A stretch of 52,058 bases of DNA from Haplosporangium gracile (Eukaryota > Mortierellomycota > Mortierellomycetes > Mortierellales > Mortierellaceae): NCBI GenBank assembly GCA_015499985.1, contig JAAAUF010000195.1, forward strand, positions 1 through 52,058, written 5' to 3'. The notes under the pieces are model-generated. The model did not search any database. It was not told the DNA's origin and saw only the letters and a list, made by a program, of their open reading frames with translations. Made by a program: the position numbers and the translations under genes. Shown piece after piece: positions 32,541 to 43,400 of the stretch (positions within the stretch are counted from its first letter, which is position 1; the number at the start of each line of letters is the position of its first letter).

Positions 32541-33982
32541 TTCTATCCCGTTGTCATTGGCATCAAATTTGGTAACGCCCGTGAGGTTTGTTTTACTATG
32601 TTGCTGTTATAGGTGGCCATTCTCGGCGACTGCCTGTACCGTCAAGGAGAATACCGAAGAAAATATGTTCAGCGCCATATCTTGGTAAGCAAATTAGCCA
32701 GCTCCTGCAAGGTGTGATGTTGACAGGAATGTAAGAACAATTTTTTTTTGCGAGTCAAGAACACCAAGCAGAAAGAGCATAGCTACAAACAGCAACTCCT
32801 ACCTGGCCTAGGTCGCCGCCCATTACCTTTGACCATGTAGAATACTATGACCAATTCCTTTCCTTCCCCTCTCACTCAGCAAATAAATTAATAAAATGCG
32901 ATAAAAGAACGTCTGATTAAAGACTTTCTCTTGATGTTGGAACACATCTCCGAGACTGATAAAAAAAATACAAAAACGCGTGGGTCCAATTCTTCTCCAA
33001 AACCCTTGTCCACTTCCATTTCTCTCCTTCGCCAAATCCCTCTTCTTCTTCTTCTTGTTGTACTGTTTATTTCTCTCTCATCTCTATTAGGCTTGATTAG
33101 CTATGGATAAGCTGAACCTGAATAGGAAAGTGAAAAGAACTTCTCAAATCTTTTTTTGTATGGCGAAGCCATTCAAAAGTTGTCACCCGAACACGTCGCC
33201 CCTTGAGGTTACGTTTTTTTTTTTTCCTTTTTTCAGTTCATCATCACCTCCTTAATCCATTCATTCCAACAACCTCGCGTTCTTCATTTTTTCTCTTTCT
33301 GTCAAACACACCACGACCTCCTTTCCAGGTTACACACACACACACAGCCACAAGCACTCACCCTCCATACAGCAAATAACATGATCCATACGTCCATAGC
33401 GCTTGAACTCAGACTCCAGATGTTATTCTTCCACGAAGACAAGTGAGTGAAACAAGTCAGTAGAGACAGCCACGGCACATCCACCGGTACAGATTTCTTA
33501 GACGCAAATATGTCCCGCCTCTTCGAACAAACACTCAAACCCCACCTTCGCTATCGTCATCTCCATACCGACTTCTGGACCGGACTGATGGACTATTACC
33601 GGATCTATATCCGTCTGCTGTTTAATGGACCCGATTACGAACATAATGATACGACGGTGTTTCTAGAATTACTACGGCTGAGAGGAGATTGTTTGATGAG
33701 GGGAGGATAAGAGGGTGGGTGTTGAGGATGGGTATTTGAGTGTACCTGCTGAGGTGGTAGTAGGGAAGGTGTTTGAGCCGGCTGTGGGAGAGGTTTTGGA
33801 GTTGATAAAGGGGCAGCTGGAGCAACAACAGCAGGAAGTACGAAGGAAGTGTAGAGCGATTTTTTGGTAGGAAAGATCACTGTGGAGAGGCGGATACGGG
33901 AGGAGTTTTTGAGGGAGGGAAGGGGTAGAGGTGGTGTGAGGGTGCCTCCACGTGCAGGTATGGCGGTTGTTCGGGGTTGAGT
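32541..33982 (+). pseudogene. Decayed HSPA12-like Hsp70 copy
   Basis: Pieces match the Hsp70-like gene at 220-3610 in order and strand. YPVVIGIKFG (around 32550-32573) corresponds to YPVVMAIDFG and is followed by a GTAACG donor at the same codon phase. A second piece (about 32613-32683) ends in a W codon split by a GTAAGC donor, as in the intact gene. A third block (33447-33710) keeps GTDFLDANMSRLFE and LLFNGPDY. Later fragments match VFEPVISDVLDLI and the PPRPELAVVRGA region. Breaks include a TAA after 33707, a frame change before 33724, a TAG near 33868 with another shift, and loss of the adenosine motif. The region between 32690 and 33440 is unrecognisable. The phosphate-1 Asp is replaced by Lys. 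Shared intron positions point to DNA-level duplication, not a retrocopy. Confidence 0.8.
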
Positions 33983-34836
33983 TGATACTATTGTTGGGGG
34001 TGATTGGGCGCACTAGTTAACGTCTACATCGAAAAAAATAAAGACGCGATTTAAATCTATGCATGAGTTTGTTTTTGAATGTTTATTGAAGTGCGTGCCG
34101 ATTGAACACCAGGCGATGAGCGAGAGCGAAAGAGAGGTGGGGGAGAAAAAAAGGATGAACCAAAGGACCAGTTGAATATGGTCTAGCTACATGCTAAAAC
34201 AACCTTGTGGATTACAAAAAAACAAAAAAAGAAAAAAAATAATAATAGAACGCCAGACAAGATCACGATTTGTTTCTAGCCTCCCTTTCTCCCTCCTTCC
34301 TACACGACCCACAAATAATCAAATCCGTCAAGAGAAACAAAAGTGGGTGCACACACCCCTATGATATGACATCTATCATCGCCTGCTATTTTCATTTCTT
34401 TATGCTAAGAAAAGAGGACCAACGAGCGCCCAGTTTTATTTTGTTTGGTGCAGAGAACAAGAGTGAGGCTGTATAAGTGACGAAATAAATGGTAAATGGG
34501 CATTACAAGTGACGGATATAGTACAAAGTTTTGAAAAGAAAAAAAGGTGATCATGCCGTTTATACAAAAAAAGGAGACACAGGTAGAACTGAAAAGTGAG
34601 AAAGGCTGATCGAAAGAGACACAAGCAAGGGCAAGGAGCGGTTGAAAGGAAGGAAAGAAGGGCTTTGAGAAAAAGATAGCCAGCTGGATGGTGAAAAAAA
34701 AAGATGAAGGGAAAACACCAAGCAAAAAGAAAAGAGACAAAAGAGGGGGTTTAAAAAGTATAAGGAGTCAAATGCAGCAGAAAAAGGAGATGCGCTCAAC
34801 GACAAAAGACAAAAAAACAAGAACATGTCTTGTTGC
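33983..34836. other. Intergenic region, no gene seen
   Basis: About 0.85 kb between the Hsp70-like remnant and the 3' end of the Unc93-like gene. It is A-rich and low in complexity. No feature is supported. Confidence 0.5.
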
Positions 34837-36177
34837 TTAAAACTGCTGGTCCTGTATGTGCTTGTCAGATGTCGAAGAATCAGGGAGGTCATAAGTCTCC
34901 TCAGTGCTGTGGTCCTTGATCCGAAGCGCCAAAAACAGCGCACCCGGGATGGAAGCAACCAACAATGCAAAGCAGATGATCAACTCTGTCATGTAGGGCG
35001 TTCCGATAGCATTGATCCTCCACGAAATAGCAGCACCGGAGGACTGGACGCACTTGTAGAATCCTGCATAGCGGGACAAGACGGTCGCATCGTTTGAGAG
35101 GGCACCCATCAGCCAGTAGATGTATGTCTGCCAAGCTGCGTCGTTCAGACCGTAGAATATGTATAAGAACAGAGGGCCGACATAGGAGGCACCAAGTTTG
35201 AAGTCGTGGTTTGGCTTTGGGTCTTCGATGGAGTAGGTCCGTTGGAAGAAGATGCCTCCGATCCAAGTGGAGACAAAGCAGACGGTGATGATGGCCAGAC
35301 CCCAGAGGGCACGGGTCCGACGGTTGACGCCCTGGTAGTCAAGAACTCGCGCAAATGAATAAGAGCCGCCGATCTGGGAGAACCAGTAGAAGATGTTGTT
35401 GAGAGACTGGGTGCGAAGGGAGAAGTAGCGGCCGTTGACAGTCGAGAACTGGTAGGAGTAGAACCAGTTGGATGAGAGGAACATGGGGATGAGGACGAGC
35501 ATGCGCCAGTCGAGGAAGAGTAGGAAGATGGCCTTGATCTCGCCCAACCAGGTCGGGAAGGGCTGAATCTGGATATGGTCGCCGTTGGAGTGGGTCACCT
35601 TGGAGGGTGGGCAGAGCGAGAGAGCGATGAGAGTTCCGACTCCCATGATCGCAATAAAAACGGCATAGGTCGCATCGCCCAAGGACCTGGTCTCTGTCTG
35701 GTTAAAGTTGATCGCAAAGGCAATGACAGACCCGAGAACAGCACCCATATTAAAGATGGCCCAGAAGTATCCAATGAATCGTCCCTTCTCATACTCTCTA
35801 GGGTAAGCCATCATCATGGCTCCCTGAGCAGTCCAGAGCATACCGGCGCCAACACCCAGAATACCACCGGCCGCAATAGTAAAGGCACCTTTCTGGTTAT
35901 GGTTATAGGAGAGGAGGGAGCCCGCATAGAGGACATAGGTCGCGCAACCGAGGAAGATAGTCCATTTGGGGCCGAGTTTGTTATGAATGGCGCCGGAGAG
36001 GAGTCCAAAGACGGCGAAGCAGGTGTAGAGGGCGACGTTTGCGTTCTGACCGACCTTGGAGTCGACTTGGCCGCCGCCTCCGAGCGAGTTGAGGGCGTTG
36101 AACATTCCAGGGCAGCAGAAGCAGATGAATCCGACGGCGATGACTTGCGCCAGTGGCGATGTCCAGCGAAAACCCAT
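34837..36177 (-). CDS. Unc93-like MFS membrane protein
   Basis: One uninterrupted exon of 446 residues. The frame stays open upstream, but that part is low-complexity CT-derived sequence, so the ATG at 36177 (MGFRWTSPLAQ) is chosen. About 11-12 hydrophobic helices are visible. The early signature CCPGMFNALNSLGGGGQ, then NKLGPKW and AAGGILGVGAGMLWTAQGA, and the late YGLNDAAWQTYIYWLMGALS are characteristic of fungal Unc93/DUF895 proteins. These are major-facilitator relatives, often placed in plasma or internal membranes. The substrate is unknown; an ion-channel regulatory role is known for animal Unc93 only. The C-terminal tail is acidic and Ser-rich and probably cytosolic. Unlike most neighbours the gene has no intron. 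Confidence 0.9.
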   Translation of the reverse strand: MGFRWTSPLAQVIAVGFICFCCPGMFNALNSLGGGGQVDSKVGQNANVALYTCFAVFGLLSGAIHNKLGPKWTIFLGCATYVLYAGSLLSYNHNQKGAFTIAAGGILGVGAGMLWTAQGAMMMAYPREYEKGRFIGYFWAIFNMGAVLGSVIAFAINFNQTETRSLGDATYAVFIAIMGVGTLIALSLCPPSKVTHSNGDHIQIQPFPTWLGEIKAIFLLFLDWRMLVLIPMFLSSNWFYSYQFSTVNGRYFSLRTQSLNNIFYWFSQIGGSYSFARVLDYQGVNRRTRALWGLAIITVCFVSTWIGGIFFQRTYSIEDPKPNHDFKLGASYVGPLFLYIFYGLNDAAWQTYIYWLMGALSNDATVLSRYAGFYKCVQSSGAAISWRINAIGTPYMTELIICFALLVASIPGALFLALRIKDHSTEETYDLPDSSTSDKHIQDQQF

Positions 36178-39100
36178 CCTTCTTGGTGTTGAAGTAAGTC
36201 TGTTGGTGTGTGTGTATGTGTGTGTGTGTGTGTGAGGGAGAGAGGGGAAGAGAGAGAGAAAGAGGGGGAGAGAGAGAGAGGGAGAGAGAGAGTTGGGTGA
36301 TGGATGTGAAATAGGGAATGATATGAAGGTGGAGAGGGGTAACTTGAGGTACGATAGTATTAGAGGGAAAGGAGGAATAGTGGAAAAAGAAGATGGAGAG
36401 AGGGAATAATGACGGAGGGAAGAGAGAAAGGACGAGAGGGATGATGAAGGAGAAAAGAAATAAATGCGTTCAAAAGAGAGAGAGAGGGAGAGAAAGAGAG
36501 AGACAAGAAAATTATCCGAAAGGCGCCCGTACTGATGCACGCGAGTGGACAGATCGCATCCCCTTAGTCAAGAGTGAGACCAGATGTCACGCGGCTTCGT
36601 TCAGAATCGCGAATGTGAGTTCTGTCTATTGGCCAGGTCGCGTCCACTTGATTTTTCGCTTTGGCTCCATATATGGAGTAGGGAAAGAAAAAAAAAAGGG
36701 TCCTTACCAGACCGTGGTTGAATGTTTGCTCTGGACATTGGGACATGAAACTCCATTCTTGCTTGCCCTGACATGACCTGACCCATAGGATAACGTAAAA
36801 CATATTCGACATCCTCGACTAGCGAACATGCATTTTTTTTTTTTTTTTTTTTTGTGGACATTTATATTAAATCCCTTATTTATTCTTCTTTCTTCCTCTC
36901 TCATTTTTCTTCATTCCTTTTTTCAACAAAGAATTTTGTTTTGTTCACCATGTCCTTTTGGATTCACTCACTCTCATTCCAATCAAATACACACTCCGTA
37001 CACTCCGTACACTCCACTACCACCACCACCTCCTCCCTACCACCTACTCTCTTTTAATTTTTTTTTCGCATCTTTCCTTCTCTGCTCGGACAAAGGCTCA
37101 CGCGAACACTCATACACCCTTCCCACTAAACGCGTTGTAATCGGATAAATCCTCACCATCAAACCAGCCTTTTTTTCCCCTTAGAAAGCGGCCCATTGTA
37201 CCCAAGAAACTGGGACACTCACCTGGACTTTTGTTGCCAGGACAAAACTGGTCTCGCATCCTGTTTCCTGGCTTCTTTCTTCTCTCATTTAATCTTAATT
37301 TATATCCTTCCCACTGGTAGTGATCACCCTTATGTTAAATAGTCCTCAGTATAATCTTGAGGACTGTTTTATCTACTACTTGTCGCGTCGAAACGTAGGA
37401 GTGTTAGTATATCGTGGCCAATGCCCTACCCCAGGATACCCAGGGGATGTAAACGGAAGGACAATTAATGGATACAAAGAGAAAAAAAGTGGAGCACAAT
37501 GGGGTTAAAGGCAGAAAAAAAGGTGGAGTCCAAGGAATAACATCATCACAATTCATAGTCAGATAGGAAGAGGGGGGCGGGAATCATTCAACACCACAAA
37601 TGTATGGCCCCCCCTCTTCTCCTATTTACCCCTCTTCCACCCACCCAATTGTTGTCAATGGTGCTCCAGAATGGTGACATTCCCTTCCTCTTCCTTATAT
37701 ATTTTCGTTTTTGTATCCACTCACAACCATACCGACTCACTCCTTCACTCCTTTTTTTTTTTTTTTTTGCTGGGTTCAGAAATAAATCAAAGTTGGGACC
37801 CCGTGGGAAAGTTAAAAACACACATCATAAAAATAATGAGGAGAACCGTTGGGTGGGTGGTCCCTATGTTAAAAAAAGGTGTTGTCACACCCTATTTTAT
37901 TTCTGTCTGAGGTTGAATAAAAGAAAAAGAGGGACGTGTGTTTGGCACTGGCATTACTATGTCCGTGGGTAGACAGGGAGGAAGAAGAAGAGGGAAGGAA
38001 GGAGACGAGGTTGGACTGGGTCACAAAAAGAGTCGTGCAGTTGGTCTGTCCTATTATTAAAACCCTCTGTTGTCTCTATTCTTTACTGGGCCGAAGTTGA
38101 AATGAACGAAGGCTAAAAAATTATGAGTGGGTAGGTCGCCAGCCTTATTGTGGGTCTGCCCCATGAGAAAAATTAAAAAAAAATAGGGGACTCTTCTGCC
38201 TTTCTTAGCCAGCGGAGTAATAACGTGTTAGGATCCGTTCGTCGTCCGTGAATAATATAAACGGATACAGTTCGCGATCAAAAAAGAGTTGACCTTGAAA
38301 AAAAATGTCATAAACTCAATGGCGTGATGGAGACGCATCTTGGACCGAGGGAAAGTAAAGAGGGGGCACGACAGGCAGCTACCTGTCCAAGTCACTCAAT
38401 TGTCCTAGTGAAGAAAGTGCGAAAAAAAGAAGAGAAAAAAATGATCTTGTCAACCGTGTTCTCCCGCGTTTTGTCTCCGTTTCAAACCGGTACGTGATGG
38501 CATACTGTGGACAGTAGACAGTTGACTATGCCATACCAAGGCCCACGGCCCATGTTTTGCCTGAGTCAATTGGAAAGAGAGACATGCATGTGTGTGCAGG
38601 AGCGGACATGAGGGACGGGTGGGATGGACACATGCAAATTTGGAGATTTTGTTTGAGGGAGGGAGTGAGAGTTATTTGTTTGTTTGTTTGTTTGTATGGG
38701 AGTGTGAGGCGTGAGAGGGAAGGTGTGTGTTAGGAAAGTAAAAAGGGGTACCTTGAGGAAAGTGTGTCCGTGGGCCAACAAAGGCAGATCTGAACTGACA
38801 AACCAAAAATGAAGAAAGTCCAGATCAAAATCGACATCGTAGAAAATGAAGTGACTCATTCACTCATATCCCCTAGCTCGTTGTCCTCTCGTCTTCACCC
38901 TCTCATTGTCAGCCTCAGGTCATTTATTCATCCATTACCTGTTATTCTTATAGATCAGAGAGGTGTATTGAACATGCACATAAACTTATTAGGTCCGCGT
39001 GGTCAATGGCAGAAAGATGCCCTCGTCTATTTACTGGTGATACGCAAAGGATGGTATTTAAGTGTTTTCTGTGTGTCTCATTTTGGCGTAGAAAGTGCTG

Positions 39101-40408
39101 TGAAAAAAGGAGAACAAGAATCATAAGAAACTCCCACTGTTTGAGGCGTTGCCCTTGCAAAAGCAAAATAAACGAGGCGCAATTCAGTTCAATTCAGGGC
39201 CAGGGTCGACAGCAAGAAAGCAGCCCATACCCCTGTCCTGCACCTTTTCTAATGAATCTCAAGAAACTTATTTTTATGTCGGTGGTGCAACCAAATAAAT
39301 AAAATCTTGTTTCTACTTCTCCCTCGCCGTTTTTTTTCACCGAGTCATCGCATTTTTTTTTTTAAAGTTCGGGTTGGCTTGAACACACCACTCACTTTCT
39401 TATTCGTTCTCTCTTTCAGGCACACTAAAATTGTTTATATGTGTCTGGTCTGTACTCATCATTTTTACCCTTTCCCCGCAATTTTCCTCAATGGGGTGTT
39501 TGTTTGTTGGCATTTGTTGTTGCTGTTGTTAGTGAATAGACCTTGTTTACTTTACTTTGACAACACACAGACAAACAACATTTGTTCTTCTTTTGGGTGA
39601 CCTTATTTTTCAATTGTTGGGTAAGGTTTTGTTGAGACATTACAGTATAGAAAGAAGGAAATTCCATGACTCTTTTATTTTCATTACTCCTTCTCAACAA
39701 TTAGGTGACGAGCATGTAAGAGAGGGAGGGAAGAGAGAGGAGGAACCGATATTCGTGTTGTGACTAAGGAGTGGTACGCGAATTTGTCCAATCCTTCTTC
39801 TCCCAAACCCGGCATTTCTTTCTCCTTCATGACCGGTAGAAACAACAACCATACACCCCAGGAATGACGGAGAGGGGAGACCGACGACGCGTTTGTCGAT
39901 CGGACGAGCAAAGCGTATGACCGTGTCCGGGTCTTCTGTGTTCTTGTCCGTGATGATAATGTGCTAGAAGCCATTTTTTGTTCTCTTCTTCCGGAGTGTG
40001 TGTGTGTGTAGTATATTTGCTCCCCGATGGTTGAAATGTGTTTTCTACGTGGATAGAATGCGGTGTCTGAGAGAGAAGTGGGATCATCATAGTGATGGCA
40101 AGTCCTTGTTTGTGATGAATGTCTCACCAACTGTGAGAATAAATTACCATATACGAATTTTCTGAATAAATAGAATTGACAGGATCACTCCTTTTTTTCA
40201 CTTTTTCCTTTCTTTTTCTTCTTCTTACTTTCTCACATCCATACTATTCTCCCTCCTCCCTCCTCCCTTCCCTCCATTTCTCTTCCACTTCTCCTTCTCT
40301 TGTCTTTCGCACGTTCTCTTCTTTTCTTTCTTTCTTCTTGCTTCTCTCCTCTTCTCCCCTCCTCATCTGTATACATATCCCTTCTCCTCTTATAAATACA
40401 CAAGCCAG
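36178..40408. other. 4.2-kb intergenic region without a recognised gene
   Basis: The left end is the promoter of the Unc93-like gene, with a (GT)n run near 36205-36232 and a long GA-rich tract to about 36500 (CT-rich on the minus strand). It also holds an A/T homopolymer at 36832-36853, a GTTT repeat near 38670-38695, and an 8-bp stem hairpin at 37341-37365. The right end (40190-40400) is the pyrimidine-rich leader of pyruvate carboxylase. The open frames are short and compositionally biased. A non-coding RNA gene cannot be excluded. Confidence 0.5.
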
Positions 40409-43400
40409 ATGGTCAACCACGATCACGAACATGAATACTCGGTCGATACCATCCGTCGGTCGACAACAGGCAAACCCGACGATGTCCTCAAGAAGGTCCT
40501 CGTCGCCAACCGTGGCGAAATCGCCATTCGTGTCTTCCGTTCCGCCCACGAGCTCGCCATGAAGACCGTCGCCTTGTTCTCTTATGAGGATCGTCTCTCC
40601 ATGCACCGTTACAAGGTACTTCATCCTTGTGTTTTCTTTTCGTTTTTTCTTATTGTGTAAAAGGGGAAAGCGAGGGAGAACAGGACGCGAATGTGGGAGA
40701 TAAAAAGAAGGAGGAGAGTTGCATATTAAAGGGGAACCTGGGAGATAGAAAGAAGAACACAAAAGGAAAGCAAGGAGAAGGGAACAGGACAAGAAAATCC
40801 TCAGGGACAAAGCCGGACAAACATATAGGAAGACGACAGGATGATACAATACATGGACATGATGCATGTTTGTTGGCAAACATGGTTGAGGGAAGAGTGA
40901 GTGTCCAAAGAAGGCGAATGAGGCTCACAGTAGAATGCGGGGTTAGAGTTTCTTTCTCTTTGGGTATCCCTCTCGCAGTGCACAAAAGAAGCTTTTTTTT
41001 GAGTCCTTGACAAAGACAAAGAAAAGGACGACGACAACATCAGTCAGAGGGTCAGATGGATGTGACTGTTTCGAAGTGATCATGTCACAAAAATTTATTA
41101 CTTTTGAATTTTGATAACCGATCGTCCGAAGGAGACAGAGGGAGTCAGACCTGACAAAGGACTTGAAAGGAACACGGTAACTAAGAGAGGAAAGATGGAG
41201 AAGATGGATGATGATGGACGATGGTGGTAGTGGTAGTCATCTCTCTTCATTATCATTGTTCATATCAACGATCAGGCTTTTCTTTCTTTTTTGATTACGA
41301 CCAATGGAGGAGAATTTCCTCTTTAGCACGTACCTTGATAGTGGATACAATGATATGGATAAGAGGAAGCGACGGTGATAAAGGACGATAACAAGTGATA
41401 GAAGAGAGCAATAGAGAAAAGATAACTGAAAAATGGCCTTCATCATCACAAGATCACAAAAAAAAAAAAGAGTATCTCTCTTCAAGAGACATATCGATGA
41501 TACCCCTGATAGCCCTTCTATCTTGTTGTCATTATGTCTCTGAGTTGAATGCGTGTGTGGGAATATTTCTCACGTTGTTCTCATCTGCCCATTTTTGGCC
41601 CCTGGTCGTCATCGACTCCCATCTCCGATGCACTGATGCTCATCGTCTTCACTCACTCTATTCACATTCAACTGACTAACTCCCTCCTCTCCCTCTGCCT
41701 TCCTCTCCGTCCTCAAAACCTAATAGGCTGATGAGGCTTACCAGATCGGCGATCCCTCAAAGTTCACCCCCGTCGGCGCATACCTGGCCCAGGACGAGAT
41801 TATTCGCATCGCAAAGGCCCACGACGTCTCCATGATCCACCCCGGCTACGGTTTCTTGTCCGAGAACTCGCAGTTTGCCCAAAAGTGCGCCGACAATGGC
41901 ATTGCCTTCGTCGGACCGGATGCTCATGTGATCGAAGCCCTTGGTGACAAGACTAAGGCTCGCAACATCGGTAAGACCTAATTCAGCGTGAATGAAAACA
42001 AAATCGAGGGCTGTCCTCAAAAGGATATGTGCCTCTTCTCATCCTTTTTCACCGCCATGATTCATGTCTGCACGGCAATTTTTTTTTTTTTTGATTTCTT
42101 TGCTACTCTCGGACTAACAAAATCGGTGTTTCGTAATTGATCTCCTCCTTCACAATTGCGATTGATCTCTCTTCCCTTTTAATAGCTATCGAGGCTGGTG
42201 TCCCAGTTGTGCCCGGTACCCCTGGACCCATCAAGTCTGTTGCCGAGGCTGAGGCCTTTGTCAAACGTACGTGCCATTCCTCTCATTTTGATCTCTTATC
42301 AATTGTTGTTTAGGGGAAGCGAGGGACAAAAGATGGAGAGTGGATCATGGGTTGATAGAAGGATGAATAGAGGAAAGATCGACAATGGATTATGAATTAA
42401 CAAAAGGACAGGGAGAAACAAGACCGAATGTGTTGGTCATAAGTTGAAAAGAAAAAAGAGGAGAAATGACCATGTATGGATCATAACCGGCAGAAGAAAA
42501 GCGATAACTAACACATGCAAATTGAATAACACCAAACAAATAGAGTATGGATTCCCAGTTATTATCAAGGCGGCTATGGGAGGCGGTGGACGCGGTATGC
42601 GTGTGGTTCGCAGCCAGGCAGATTTCGCAGAGGGATTCGAGCGTGCTACCTCCGAGGCCAAACAGGCCTTTGGTGACGGCACCGTCTTTATCGAGCGTTT
42701 CTTGGACAAGCCCCGCCACATTGAAGTCCAGTTGTTGGCCGATAGCGCAGGAAACGTCATCCATCTCTTTGAGCGTGATTGCTCTGTGCAGCGTCGCCAC
42801 CAAAAGGTTGTTGAGATTGCCCCTGCCAAGTCCCTTACCCCTTCTGTCAGAGATGCTATTCTGAACGATGCCATCAAGTTGGCCAAGCATGTCGGATACA
42901 AGAACGCAGGAACGGCAGAATTCTTGGTTGATCAGCAAGACCGCCACTACTTTATCGAGATTAACCCTCGTATTCAGGTCGAACATACTATCACTGGTAA
43001 GTGACCATATGCTCTTTTTCATCGTGATGTTGTGCTACCATACCAAAATAGTCAAAGAAAATGCGGGGAAAGTATTATTCATTTTGCTGACGAGTCTTTT
43101 TTTTCTTGATATGAATAGAGGAGATCACGGGTATCGATATTGTTGCTGCTCAGATTCAGATTGCTGCTGGAATTCTCTTGCCCGAGCTCGGATTGACCCA
43201 GGAAAAGATTCAGATTCGCGGTTTTGCTATCCAGTGTCGTGTCACCACAGAGGACCCAGCCCAGGGCTTTCAACCGGACACAGGCAGAATTGAGGTTTAT
43301 CGATCGGCTGGTGGAAATGGTGTTCGTCTGGACGGAAGCCAGGGATTTGTTGGTGCTGTCATTACACCTCACTACGACTCTTTGCTGGTCAAGGTCACTT

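Noticed and set aside
36232..36500. GA-rich block as a possible array of repeats or CRISPR-like unit
   Set aside because: No regular period with unique spacers. It is simple-sequence purine DNA in front of a minus-strand gene.
38509..38537. Inverted repeat ATGGCATA / TATGCCAT
   Set aside because: Eight-base arms in an AT-rich 4-kb gap are expected by chance, and there is no terminator or RNA context.
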